A program made the position numbers and the translations under genes. Positions 1 through 9,689 of a stretch of 64,000 bases of DNA are shown here, piece after piece (the first letter of the stretch is position 1; the number at the start of each line of letters is the position of its first letter). The notes below the pieces were generated by a model that saw only the letters and a program-made list of their open reading frames with translations, was not told the origin of the DNA and did no database searches. The DNA is taken from assembly GCA_026545765.1 (NCBI GenBank), contig CM048841.1, forward strand, positions 64,307,354 to 64,371,353, given 5' to 3'. This DNA comes from Plantago major (lineage: Eukaryota > Streptophyta > Magnoliopsida > Lamiales > Plantaginaceae).

Positions 1-554
1 GTAAACCCCAATTTGCAGGTTCAAAGGGACAACCGAATTGTGGGGGGGATCGACCAAAGCACTCGGGAAATAGAGTTCCCTACCTATTCCTATGATGAAA
101 GAGTGATAGACCTGTACAGTGGAGGATAAGCGAAAGCTTTTAATGATCCTTATACGTTAAGTTGATAACGTGGGGTATGACAGGATACTTCTAATGAGAG
201 ATCACCTATGTCGAACGTGAAGGGGCCGCTTCTATGAGATGATAGTCAGGGCTAAATCTCTAGAGCGTTGAAAGTTTCAAGGCGATCAGGCCAAAACGGA
301 CAACAACGAAAGGACCTATGTGGTGTAGAGGAAATCGTTGTGTGTATATCATTGTCTTGTTACACACTAAAGCCGAAAAGTTCAAGGCATCGCGTCCACT
401 TGTTGGCAAGTATATCCGATGGTATTTCACTAGGGAAGGTTCAAGGCTAACAACCACCTTTCCCGATGCAACGTTTTTCTCGAAGAACTCTCGAATTTGC
501 ATTGATAGGCTGCATTTGCATTTACCAGCCAATTGTCTCATTCATGTGGGGGAT
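1..554 (+). mobile_element. 3' internal end of a copia-like LTR retrotransposon, with polypurine tract
   Basis: No open frame survives here. The stretch from about 300 to 554 is clearly homologous to 63736-63975: both encode a decayed peptide around SSRHRVH...SDGISLG versus SSRHHVH...SDGILLG, both contain ATTCATGTGG, and both run into GGATTGTTGG. A purine-rich GTGGGGGAT (546-554) directly before TGTTGG is the layout of a polypurine tract followed by a 3' LTR. The small ORFs in this region are not convincing genes. The copy starts outside the window, so its upstream limit and lineage are unknown. Confidence 0.55.
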
Positions 555-1566
555 TGTTGGGGAATTGGTTGCAAGAGGCAACTAAGTGTGGTTGCAAGAG
601 GCAACCAAGAGAAAGCCAAAATTGTTATGTGTTATAATGTGTTAAGTGGGTAACTTTGAGCAATTAATTATCTAAGTTCCACCACTCGGTTTTGCGTGTT
701 CTTTAGTTCGTTGTGAAGTGGGATGCGCAAGCTTTGAAATGGTATAAGATACGGGAGATAACCAATTCTAGGTGTGAATGATAAATTGGCTTAAAGTAAG
801 CTAGTTGAGACTTGCTTTTTGCAATTGTCCCACATTGGAAACATATGGAAGGAAAGAGTAGTATAAAGGTATGCTTGTGTTTACTCATGGTCACAAGTGT
901 GTGTTGTGGTTATGGCAAACCTCCTACGCGCGCAGGGGGGGAGAAACATTTGAACTGAAAAATTCCAAGCAAATATGGTCGAATATTAATCTTTTTACTA
1001 CAATTTTCCATGGAACGCAACTTTTGGCCTTCCAGAGATTTTCCAGATTGTTCCACTTAAATGTGAAGATGTAACATCCCCACTAACATGCTGCATTACT
1101 CGAGCTTAAATGTTGCAAAGATCAATTTGGCTACTAATGGTGATCGAAATTACGCTTCTCTGACTATATATACCACTCCCTCACTTGACAAACATGCATC
1201 AGAAATCCTTCTTCCCTTCTCTTCTCTGTTTTTATTTCTGCACTTTAGATATTCGAGTGTTCTTCACCACAGAAGTTCGACGGAGCTTCTGCTGCTGAGC
1301 TTCCAGTGGTTGCTGAGATTGGACGTTGTACCTTGGGAGCTAATTGTCCGAGGAAGGCCTGAAGCTTACTAAAGGCGGACAAATTTAGCTTAAGGGGAAG
1401 TGGTCTCACTACTGACTCGTCCAGGATTAAATCCGAACCTGTGTTTTTGTTTTTTGTTTGTGTAATCAAGTTTCAGTAAGTGTTGATAGTTTTTTATTCC
1501 TGTACTGTTGTCATATATTTTTCATACTGACCTTTGTTGCAGCTAAACTTATAATCGGAACCAACA
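555..1566 (+). mobile_element. Probable 3' or solo LTR of the copia-like element at 1-554
   Basis: It begins TGTTGG right after a polypurine tract and can be closed at CCAACA (1561-1566), giving 6-bp perfect inverted ends and about 1012 bp. U3 holds two copies of GGTTGCAAGAGGCAAC (567-582 and 590-605), each with a GTTGC/GCAAC stem. It also has a TCCCACATTG box at about 828-837, a word common in plant U3 regions, and a TATA box at 1164-1173. The right end is a guess from the inverted termini; no target duplication can be checked because the 5' side lies outside the window. Confidence 0.5.
1164..1173 (+). promoter_or_regulatory. TATA box of the LTR promoter
   Basis: CTATATATAC lies in the 3' half of the candidate LTR and is followed about 30 bp later by a pyrimidine-rich leader (TTCTTCCCTTCTCTTCTCTG), as expected at a plant pol II start in the R region. 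Confidence 0.5.
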
Positions 1567-2097
1567 TATTGAAAATACACTTCGGTAGAACCCGCAAAAC
1601 ATATATAGTACCATAGTACTCTTATACTGTCATGCATATGTGTTACAGGTTTCCCGCCCGATCTATTTCTTTCCAACAGATGTCATAGATCAACTATGGA
1701 AAATAAAATATTTAAACGTTCCATAGCTTGCTCAGGACATCAATTTACTCTAATTTAAGCAAAAAGTTTGTGACAAATAGATAAAGACAAATATAGGAAT
1801 GGGAGAAGTAATAGGAGAGAGTCTGTATCGGAACAGGAAAAGTAGAGTCTCTATTGCAAAGAAGACGATTAGAGTACGAAAAAGACGACACTGTGCGTGC
1901 TTATTAGAGACACTACACGCGCCAAAAAATTCAAATATTTTATCTTATAATTAGGAGGGAGTAACAGTTTATAAAAAATATATGACATATTGAATAGTTA
2001 TAAAAATAGTAGTATATCATTAGAAAATGCATATAATTAAACCACTAATAAATAAGTTGTCTAAAATTTAAATTTATAAATTCTTTCAAAAAAAGAT
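1567..2097. other. AT-rich intergenic DNA, no gene seen
   Basis: No coding frame or RNA gene is visible. AGGAGGGAGTAA at about 1951-1962 looks like the right terminus of a Stowaway-type MITE (inverse of TACTCCCTCC), but no matching left end was found. Confidence 0.5.
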
Positions 2098-3496
2098 GTG
2101 AATAGTCTTCAAACTTCTGTCGATAAAACAGTTCCTCAGATATCCGATACTTATAATCAGAAAGCGGAAGACTTTTGTGATAAGTGCACGTGCTCAGCAA
2201 GCTATAAGTGTGTAAGTACTCAGCAAGTAAATAAAGTAATAAGTAAAGTGCAGTAAGTAAAATAACACAAAGCTTTATAGTGGTATCTGAGGGTGACGTA
2301 ATCCCCCAACTAATCCACTCGCTCTTTCTCAGGAATTGAATCCACTAAGATAAGATAATGAGTTCCCCTTACAGAATCCTATCTCTTGATCCCTTTTACA
2401 CTAGGTTCCCAACCAAGTGTTCCCCTGAGTTGTTTCCCAGCTACTAAGCTAAATACTTCCTCTACTCAGTAACCTTTGAACTGTTCCTTAGTTTCCCAAA
2501 CTAAATACTTCCTATGCTCAACGCCTATTGGTGTTGGTTAAGGTAGTTTGTCAGGTGAGCTTTATTTATAACTTGTTCAGTTATGTTTCAGAGAGCTCTT
2601 AGAATCAATCTTCCTTAATACTCTTCACAATGTATGGGAAGTTGTTCTATACTAACCCAAGTCTTTGTTGTATGTTGAAGAGAATGAATCTCAGATATCA
2701 GTCGCAACTTAATCTTTTGATTCAACACTTTCACAATGAACAATTCTTGTTTAAGGATCAGGACACTTAGAACTTTCGTGCTACTTAGAATTCAAGAAAT
2801 TTTGTCACAACAGTAAGCTAGAGAGTAAGTAGGTTGAAGGCTTGTATGCTTGAGTATGAGTTGTGTTCAGTGAAGTTCAAGGTGTGTCTTCAAGCATTCT
2901 AAGTGGTGATATTTATAGTTGATTTTCAAGCCGTTTGAATAGTATCCGTTAGGCTTCTTTGAAATTCAAACTATTGATATATGAAAATAGTACTGCAGTG
3001 AGCTTTTGTCTCTTTTCAGAGATTTCCTCTTTTGTTCAGACATCTCTGTCTGCGTAATTAATGCACTGTACTATTTTTTTCCTGTAGTCTCGACGGATAA
3101 GTGCAAGGTATCTGAGCCTTGGCACACTCCTTTCTCAGTAACCTTTACTCCTCAAATATCTATTAGGAAACTTGTTCTTTGAAAACACTTGTTTCTTTAA
3201 GGTATCTGGAAAGAGGTTTCTGAGGAGACATTTCTCCTTAGTTTTCAGCAATCTTGTGCAAAATCTTGATCTTCGGAAATTGAGTTCTTCTGCTGGATGC
3301 TTCCTTCTTGATCTTTTTCAAAGATATAAAAATTACATTCTGAGACCTATCTTCCTATACAAGATTTGCTAGACTAACATACTCAGTAAGCTTCCTCTTT
3401 TACAATGTTCAAGTGAACTAAGAGTACTAGTTACCTTTCTGAGCTAAGATAAGTCATTGATGTTGCTGATCAAAATCTAAATAGATATTCCTAACA
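2098..3496 (-). mobile_element. Sirevirus-type copia LTR (3' LTR, minus strand)
   Basis: On the minus strand this starts TGTTAGGAATATC at 3496 and matches the 5' LTR at 11013-12446 along most of its length, including the AACATTGTAAAAGAGGAA block, a TATA box (about 2922-2929, TATAAATA) and TTTATCGACA near the end. Homology stops at GACTATTCAC (2098), exactly where the other copies enter a poly-C run, so the last 65 or so bases are absent. A purine tract AAAAAGGGGAAAATT (minus strand, 3497-3511) sits outside the TG end, so this is a 3' LTR whose interior lies to the right. Confidence 0.85.
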
Positions 3497-4050
3497 AATT
3501 TTCCCCTTTTTGATCAGTCAACCATGACTATCTGAAAACCTAACATGACATGGATGAGGAAACAATCCAACAATTAAACTTTTCTTATGATCTTTTCAAT
3601 TAATGTGTTTAAGTGCAGAAAGTAAATATCAACCAAATCACAAGGTGTGATCTTTGTCGATAAGTTATCTTTTATAGATTGATTATCTGAGAGTAGGTTC
3701 ATCAGAAAAATTACAATTAAGAACAGAGATAACTTTTACAGAATAAACAGTAGAGAATAGTCAGCAAGATACAAAATACATTGTTAAAAAGAACAACATG
3801 AGTAACCAAGCTCGTTACTTGTTTCCGTTAAAGTAAACAGGAAGAAATAGATAGCGATAGTTACAGCTGAAGAGTCACATGAATAATCTTCTGTTTACAA
3901 AAAGAACAACTATCGGTATCTTCTGTTTACTTTAATCTGTTTGTTGTTCGCACGCGTAATCAAATCGTTACTTGTTTGTTCATATGGTAAGTGTCCGTGG
4001 ATAACGACATCCCGAGTTAACTTACTACTATTGATGTGTGTTTGTGAGCT
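3497..4050 (-). mobile_element. Pre-PPT internal region of the minus-strand Sirevirus
   Basis: This non-coding stretch starts with the polypurine tract and contains multiplied short motifs. CTTCTGTTTAC occurs twice (about 3891 and 3921), CGTTACTTGTTT twice (about 3812 and 3967), and AAAGAACAAC-like words several times. Repeated motif clusters just upstream of the PPT are a known Sirevirus hallmark. The interior ends near 4050, where sequence resembling a plant gene intron and exon begins; no gag or pol is present, so the element is heavily truncated. Confidence 0.55.
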
Positions 4051-4087
4051 TCCGGTAAATATAAATTTAATCTTTGGTTGTATTTAG

Positions 4088-4410
4088 GGATTACAGGTTC
4101 TATAACGAAATCAAAATCTCTGAGTACACATCAGCTATGTCTGAGGTGGCAGGTGTTAGGTTACCTTATGATAGCCTTGCTTCTATCAAATCCAGAATAA
4201 AGACAGTTAGACAGTGGCCCCGAACCTTTTGAATGTCGATGAGAGGGAGCATGCGACATTCTCAAGCGTTTCATTGAGACCGGAACCTACGGGGAAGGTG
4301 GACAAGACTCCTTTTGGAACTGTGATCGAAATTTTTTACATGACCGATGCCATCACGAGGGCGTCAAAGATCATGGCACAGTGAAGTGTTATGTTGTTGA
4401 AGAAGTGAGT
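4088..4410 (+). pseudogene. NDUFS1: C-terminal exon fragment of the complex I 75-kDa subunit (NADH-ubiquinone oxidoreductase)
   Basis: The intact protein is the iron-sulfur subunit of mitochondrial respiratory complex I that carries electrons from NADH. Only its last ~85 residues are present: ALSEVAGV-like AMSEVAGVRLPYDSLA, then [15 protein letters not shown] and [16 protein letters not shown], ending LLKK-stop. Three lesions are visible. An 8-bp near-tandem duplication (ACAGTTAG before ACAGTGG, about 4203-4217) shifts the frame. A TGA at 4381-4383 stands where the family has Cys. All upstream exons are missing. Upstream DNA ends in AG acceptors (4087, or CAG at 4131-4133), so an intron tail was copied with it; this argues for a genomic fragment rather than a cDNA copy. 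The assignment rests on remembered family sequence. Confidence 0.75.
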
Positions 4411-4494
4411 ATTTGGTTTATGATACTTCCAATAAAGGCCTTTTTTGTTCATTTTATGGGGTCCTGATTGAACACACGGATCATGTATCTTGCA

Positions 4495-4690
4495 TAGAGG
4501 TGTTATTCGGGCCGGGCTGCTAAAGCCCGCTCCATTTAAGGGCCGGGCCAGACTGGTTCACCCTTTTATCCGGGCTGGGCCGGGCCGGTTAATTCTGCCA
4601 AGTACAAGGCCCGGCACGGCCCACAACCCACTTTGTTCGCGGGCCGTGCCGGGCTGTTCACGGGCCGGGCCGTGCAGCCCCTCTATTTTT
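4495..4690 (+). mobile_element. hAT-like MITE fragment with GGGCCGGGCC subterminal repeats
   Basis: It begins TAGAGGTGTTATTCGGGCCG, the same terminus as the complete hAT-like element at 37793-38628 (TAGAGGTGTTATTTG), and has the same GC-rich GGGCCGGGC/GCCCGGC words. The right end is unclear: CCCCTCTA at about 4679-4686 may be a decayed terminus or the element may be truncated. The GC content stands out sharply from the AT-rich flanks. Small ORFs across it are artefacts of the GC repeats. Confidence 0.65.
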
Positions 4691-5346
4691 TTTCAATTAA
4701 AAATTAATGACACTTACACTTCAGGCAAAAATATGAAGATAGTCCAGTAGTGAAAAAACAACAAATTCAAGGAAATGATTGAACATTTAGGGACTAAACT
4801 TTCATTGTATAAAATAATTGAACATTTTATATTTACGGTTTAAGATTAATTCATATTCGAAGTTGGAGGCGGTTGACCGAAAAAGTCAAATTGAGTCCAG
4901 ATTCACGGGACGGAGGGAGTATCAAATATCCGTCATTTTTGTGTAACTTGTGTGTATATAACATGGAGACTTACAACTAGAAACCCTCCCAACACTTTCA
5001 ATGAACTAGAGACCCAGTTTCATATGCACACACTTCCTTTGACTCAAATGACAAATTTTTTTCCCATTAATTATCTTTACCACCACCTCTATTCTACCGT
5101 CACCCGCTTCATGCTGCCACATCCTCCCTTACCAATATCTCATTGGACTAGACTTGAGTGCACCAGATACAATTCACATAATATGTAATAAATTAATGAC
5201 AAATTATTAGTACAATAACAAACGTACAAATCTGTTAAAGAGAAGTGAACCAAATTGAGAATGTTGATGTTTGATTTTCATAGTTTAACTCGTCTATAAA
5301 AGAGTTACAAACACTGGTAGATCATCTAGTTGTACTAATAACTGTA
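4691..5346. other. Intergenic DNA with a Stowaway terminus
   Basis: No gene is seen. GGGACGGAGGGAGTA at 4907-4921 is a Stowaway-type right terminus (inverse of TACTCCCTCCGTCCC); the left half was not recognised. 5189-5346 would include the 3' UTR of the cystatin gene, which is read on the opposite strand. Confidence 0.45.
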
Positions 5347-5712
5347 CTACTGGAATGAAATAAGAGTCCACAATTTCTTATTTGGTTGATAAGAAACAAT
5401 AGCTTGATACTTGTTACCAACAGTAGGCCCGTTATTAGCCGATATAACAAGTCTGAACCTAAGGCCTGCAACTTGTTGGTACTCTCCGCTAACGATTGAT
5501 ACGAAGCTCAACGCAGTTTTAGCATCCTTGTTATGCTGATCTACCGCAAACGTTCCAGCATTTCTCACCATCGGGTCCGATAAATCTTTGATTGGTTGCC
5601 ATCCCCCGACTATCTTGTTGCCACTCGACGTGTCGAAAGCTTCACAACAAACATGACATAGTAAGACCGAGAGAGTGACAAAGACAAGTGTTAAAGATGA
5701 TTTGCACGCCAT
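5347..5712 (-). CDS. Secreted phytocystatin (cysteine protease inhibitor, family I25)
   Basis: A 121-residue protein predicted to block papain-like (C1A) cysteine proteases in the secretory pathway or apoplast. Residues 1-25 form a signal peptide (MACKSS, a leucine/valine-rich core, small residues before EA). The mature part has the N-terminal Gly pair (IVGGW), the plant-specific helix motif in the form AGTFAVDQHN, the first inhibitory loop QQVAG (QxVxG) and a second loop with LW in place of the usual PW. Length fits single-domain plant cystatins. It is one exon with its own TATA box and a short leader, and it is flanked by repeats on both sides. The LARFAV helix and PW loop are slightly off consensus, so inhibition strength may differ, but nothing is broken. 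Expression is inferred, not shown. Confidence 0.9.
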   Translation of the reverse strand: MACKSSLTLVFVTLSVLLCHVCCEAFDTSSGNKIVGGWQPIKDLSDPMVRNAGTFAVDQHNKDAKTALSFVSIVSGEYQQVAGLRFRLVISANNGPTVGNKYQAIVSYQPNKKLWTLISFQ

Positions 5713-5771
5713 GTTGAGTGGATATTGATGTTAAATTTGATTGTTGGATAGTGGTGGTCTGGTGGAGTGAT

Positions 5772-5785
5772 CAATATATATGTGA
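5772..5785 (-). promoter_or_regulatory. TATA box of the cystatin gene
   Basis: On the minus strand CACATATATATTGA lies about 60-70 bp before the ATG at 5712. This would leave a leader of roughly 30-45 bases. Confidence 0.6.
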
Positions 5786-6060
5786 GGTAAATGTGATTGT
5801 TTTTAGAAAATTAATAACAACATAGACTCATGATTTGGTTAAATCAAATCTTTCATTTCATTACCTGTTTAAATGCAAATTTGAAATGAGTGAATGTATC
5901 ATGTTCTTATTATCTTCCCTAAAATTTGTGAATGGAATATACGTGTGAAAATTTAGACAAATATTAATATGGGATATATACATGGAGTATTCAAGTTATG
6001 TCGAGAGAAATATATAGAAAAGATGATAGACTTTATTTCACTTCTTCAATTGTGAGTATA

Positions 6061-6329
6061 TAGAAAATTAAAGTCATTGTGTTTTGGGGACAATTGAAGA
6101 TGTGTTTGGAATTTGTTTTTGATTTTGGTGGAGGGAAGCTATTGTTTTGGTAAAGGAAGTAATGGTAGTGATTATGGTTTAGAATGTTTATTTTGATTGG
6201 TGGTTATGGGTACCTTTGTAAAGCTATAAGCTTGATGTAATTATTAGTATCTCGAACATCTCTTATGCTTATGTAAACGTTTGTTATTCATAATGATAAT
6301 ATTTTGCTGTTTCAAAAAAAAAAAAAAAA
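6061..6329 (+). mobile_element. A-tailed retroposon with a 13-bp target site duplication
   Basis: An 18-base A run (6314-6331, the last bases shared with the duplication) ends a 269-bp insert flanked by exact copies of AATTGTGAGTATA (6048-6060 and 6330-6342). Both are signs of LINE-machinery insertion. The last ~75 bases before the tail (CATCTCTTATGCTTATGTAAA...TAATATTTT) resemble the tail of the insert at 43164-43411, so both belong to one family. It has no pol III A/B boxes that I can see and no long ORF, so a 5'-truncated LINE or an mRNA-derived copy is as likely as a SINE. Confidence 0.8.
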
Positions 6330-6342
6330 AATTGTGAGTATA

Positions 6343-6962
6343 ATTTGGTATTTATACAAGTACAGGGGTAACCCAAATGCCATATAACTAAATGGGTAAA
6401 ATAAAGGCCATATAACTCGATAAAACAAAGTTCATCCATAAGGATATAGATAGATGGATTCAATTTATATAATTTATCCATAACACTTCCTTTAAACGAA
6501 CATAAGTTGATGATTGTTAGTACGTGAGAGATACCGTATCATTAAAAACCATGCTAAGAAAAGCCTTGATCGTGAGACAAAAACTTAACTAAGGAAAAAA
6601 GGTATAGTGCGTAGCCAACTCCCACGATTGGAGCATCACTTTATATTTTCGAGGGGTAATTTTGAACCCCCACGATTCAATATTTGGGCCAAATTTTCAA
6701 ATGATGACATTGGAAGTGATTTGGTGAGCAAATAGGTGAATCGGTTGTACTTGAATGTAATTCTTTTTATAGGTCATGGGCGGCGAACAACTTCCTTAAC
6801 ATATACTTTTGTTTGTATGTGATCAAATAACTTCTCGAACACTGAAGAATCAAAGTCCTTCAAATCCAAATGATCACAATCATAATCATTACATTATATA
6901 TATGTGGACAACTATTGAAGTTGTGCAATTGGGTATATTTAATTTAAATTAAATTGGAATTT

Positions 6963-6963
<1 letters not shown>
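6343..6963. other. AT-rich intergenic DNA, no gene seen
   Basis: No coding frame, RNA gene or bounded transposon was recognised between the retroposon and the TA microsatellite. Confidence 0.5.

Positions 6964-7042
<79 letters not shown>
6964..7042. repeat. TA dinucleotide microsatellite (~39 units)
   Basis: An uninterrupted run of AT/TA alternation about 78 bp long. It is self-complementary and prone to length change and to assembly error. Confidence 0.97.
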
Positions 7043-7044
<2 letters not shown>

Positions 7045-7679
7045 AATTAGACTTTAATTACAAAAAACTATGTATTCTCTAATTAAATTACAAGCTCTAA
7101 TTCCTCTCTAACAAAATCAATTCATCATTAGAAAAAACTTAACATGTCTTCTCCAATTAAATTCCAAGAACCTAATTGAACCACAACAAAATCAACTCAT
7201 CATTAAAAAAACACCAATATCCTTTTCCCATGTTCTCCAATTAATTTAAACAAGTTCAATTTGCACTAACACAAACTCTAATCCAACTCGAAAAAAGGCA
7301 ATCAATGATCAGAAAAAAAAAAACGATATTACTTATCTTCATATACGTACTATATTATTTACAATCAGATGCCACAATAACACGCGTAGTGTGTTCTTAT
7401 ATTCTACAGTATTTATATATACGCTTATTATGTTGCCTTGTTAAAAACCTTTCTAGAAAAAATCCAATGAAATAAAAATCCAGCCGAAGAGAAAAAGAGT
7501 GCAACAACTATTGGTAAAATGCGCAGAAACAATCCTTGTGCTTTGAGAATCATCTCCTTTTAATTATTTGTATTGAATAAATTCATATACCTTCTTCATA
7601 GACAATAGTTACCCAAGTGGGTTTTTTTTTTTTTTTTTAATCAATCATAGATATTGTTTGTAAGTCAACTATTAAGAAT
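7043..7679. repeat. Dispersed AT-rich repeat and leader of a copia gag fragment
   Basis: 7225-7370 is a diverged copy of 33500-33650: both contain CAATTTGCACTAA, a short A-rich run with GGCAATCAAT or GACAATCAAT, and CAGATRCCACAAT. 7450-7510 has the wording GTTAAAAACCTTTCTAG...AAAAAGAGTGCAAC, which I recall as a common plant retroelement-derived repeat. No PBS is seen before the gag fragment at 7680. Confidence 0.5.
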
Positions 7680-8340
7680 TTGTTTTCTTCTTTGATAAAT
7701 GATTCAATTGATCACATGACTCCGTACTACTTGCACGCTTCCGATTATCCTAGGCAGATGCACGTCAATGAAACGCTAAACGATGGTAACTACGCAGATT
7801 GTGCACAAGAGATACAAAACTTCTTGTTCGCAAAGAACAAAATTGGATTCGTGGATGGATCTATTCCAAAACCGAAGGACGATCAAACTCTAACATTTTG
7901 GCTGCGCTGCGACGCTATGATAAAAGGATGGCTAACCACCGCAATGGAAAAGGAGATTAGAACCAGAGTCAAATATGCAAAAACCTCCGCAGAAATCTGG
8001 AAGGATCTAGAGGAACGCTTTGGAAAAGAAAGTGCACCGAAAGCATATGAATTAAAGAGAACCTTGACCATGACGCGACAGGAAAAGATATCGGTTTCTT
8101 CATACTACACGAAACTCAGAGGAATTTGGGACGAATTACAATCAACATGTCCTACACCAAGATTCACCTGTGGTAAATGCGAATGTGATTTATCAAAAAG
8201 ATTAGTAGAAGCAAGAGAGAAAGAACACATGTATGAATTCCTGATGGGTTTGGATGACATCTTTTCAACCATCAAGACCCAAATCTTGAGTATGAAGCCG
8301 ACACCTTCTTTGGGATCTGCGTACAACCTAGTATCTCAGA
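7680..8340 (+). pseudogene. Ty1/copia gag fragment, truncated by a Sirevirus LTR
   Basis: About 220 residues of a copia capsid protein. Its N-terminal module is PYYLHASDYPR (retrotransposon copia-like N-terminal), followed by a UBN2-type gag core: NFLFAKNKIGFVDGS, FWLRCDAMIKGWL, ELKRTLTMTRQ, YYTKLRGIWDEL, a CGKCECDL cysteine pair, and YEFLMGLDDIFSTIKTQIL. The start could be 7680 or the Met at 7698. The gag reading stops at YNLVSQ, and the next ten or so codons are LTR sequence from the inverted element that begins at about 8335; the shared bases TCTCAG mark the junction. The zinc knuckle, pol and LTRs of this element are absent. It is closer to the gag at 35276 than to the Sirevirus gags next door. 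Confidence 0.85.
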
Positions 8341-9247
8341 TACTTGATCTTTCATTTCAACTCTTTCACAGATAGCTATGCTTGTTTAGGATCAGGACAC
8401 TTAGAACTTCAGTGTTACTCAAGATCAAAAGCTTTGGTCGCAACAGAAAACTTTGAGGATAAGTAAGTTGCTTTGAGAGAGTAAGATGTTCAGCGTTTTC
8501 AAGTTATGTCGTGTATCTCTTCAAGCAGTCTAAGTGTTGATATTTATAGATGAATTTGAGTGCCGTTTGAATAGTATCCGTTAGGCTCAAATTCAAACTA
8601 TTGATATCTGTGTATAGTACTGTAGCAGGTTTTGTCTTCTTCTTCAGAAGCTACCGTTGCTTTTATTCAGACATCTCTGTCCGTGCATTAAATGCATTGT
8701 ACTATACTTTTTGTCCTGTAGTGCCAACGGAACTATGCTTTGTATCAGAGACTAGTGTTATCTGATTCTTTTCACGTCCTTCACTTTTATTGAAGCAACC
8801 TTGTTTGCAATAAATATATTTCTTTTTCAGAAATGTGGTTAATGCTCAAGGTATCTGAGAATAGATATCTGTGGACACTTTCCTTGTTTTCAGATAGGCC
8901 TTTTATTTCTCAGATATCTCTTGTGACACAGTTTGTTTAAAACTGTTCGTGTCTTCAAGATATCTGACTAAGGTATCTGAATAATAGTTTCAGTAATCTT
9001 GCGCAGTTTCTTCAAGTCTTCAATGTCGTTGAGCTTGTTCTGCTTGGATGTCTTCTTCTTGGTCTTCTCTTCATAAAATAAAATTACATTTTGAGACCTA
9101 ACATCCTATACAAGATTAGCTAGACTATCATACTTAGTGGGTTTCCTCTTTTACAATGTTCAAGTGAACCAAGAGTACTAATCACCTTTCTGAGACTAAG
9201 ATAAGTCATCATGTTGCTGATCAAAATCTAAACAGATAATTCTAACA
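8335..9247 (-). mobile_element. Sirevirus LTR, minus strand, 3'-truncated
   Basis: It reads on the minus strand from CTAACA at 9242-9247 (TGTTAG inverted) and matches the LTR at 2098-3496 from that copy's start to about its position 2692: shared blocks include GATCAGGACACTTAGAAC, GATATTTATAGATG and CCTCTTTTACAATGTTCAAG. The last third of the LTR (the part corresponding to 2098-2692) is missing. Its left break lies in the copia gag at 7680-8340. Confidence 0.85.
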
Positions 9248-9306
9248 AAATATCTAACAAATTTCCTAACAAATTTCTCAAGAAATTTCCCAACAAATTT
9301 CCCAAC
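9241..9306. repeat. Five-fold short tandem repeat of an LTR-edge motif
   Basis: CTAACAAATTTC and close variants (CTAACAAAATAT, CTAACAAATTTC, CTAACAAATTTC, TCAAGAAATTTC, CCAACAAATTTC, CCAACA) are reiterated between two oppositely oriented LTR pieces. The unit equals the inverted LTR start (CTAACA) plus the adjoining PPT-side bases AATTTTC seen at 3491-3503. Confidence 0.8.
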
Positions 9307-9571
9307 ATTACGCCACCTTCAGATACCACTATAAAAAGACTTGTGTTATTTACTTTCTGCATTTTATTACTTGCTTTATTTACCTTGCAAAGTATTTACA
9401 CCTATCTTGCTGAGCACGTGCACTTATCACAGAAAAGTCTTCCGCTCTCTGAAATTAAGTATCATATATCTTCACAGATGTCTGAGAAACTATGTTTATC
9501 GACAAAAGTTTTAAAAGACTATTCCCCCCCCCCCCTCCTAGTCTTTTACTTTGCCGTTATCTGGACCAACA
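9307..9571 (+). mobile_element. 3' part of a Sirevirus 5' LTR (plus strand)
   Basis: It matches the end of the intact LTR at 11013-12446 from ATTACGCCACC through AGATACCACTATA, TTTATCGACAAAAG, a C-rich run (9523-9537) and CTGGACCAACA. It ends in CA two bases before a primer binding site. The first ~1.15 kb of the LTR is absent and is replaced by the inverted LTR and tandem motif to its left. Confidence 0.85.
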
Positions 9572-9573
9572 AG

Positions 9574-9585
9574 TGGTATCAGAGT
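9574..9585 (+). promoter_or_regulatory. Primer binding site (initiator Met tRNA type)
   Basis: TGGTATCAGAGT follows the LTR end after an AG dinucleotide. The canonical plant iMet PBS is TGGTATCAGAGC, so the last base is substituted. Confidence 0.85.
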
Positions 9586-9689
9586 AGGAGGTTCCCAAGC
9601 CTTCTGCACTGAACCTAGATCCCAGATAAGTGCCCACTAACTGCTCTTCACCTACACTTGATTTGTTTGTTTAGTGTGTTTGCTGCAGG

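Noticed and set aside
828-850. TCCCACATTG plus downstream TATA as a U-snRNA promoter
   Set aside because: The word resembles the plant snRNA upstream element, but spacing to a TATA box is wrong and no snRNA sequence follows; it lies in an LTR U3.
4490-4750. GC-rich open frame (86 codons) at the hAT fragment
   Set aside because: It arises from GGGCCGGGC repeats of a transposon terminus; no protein family resemblance.
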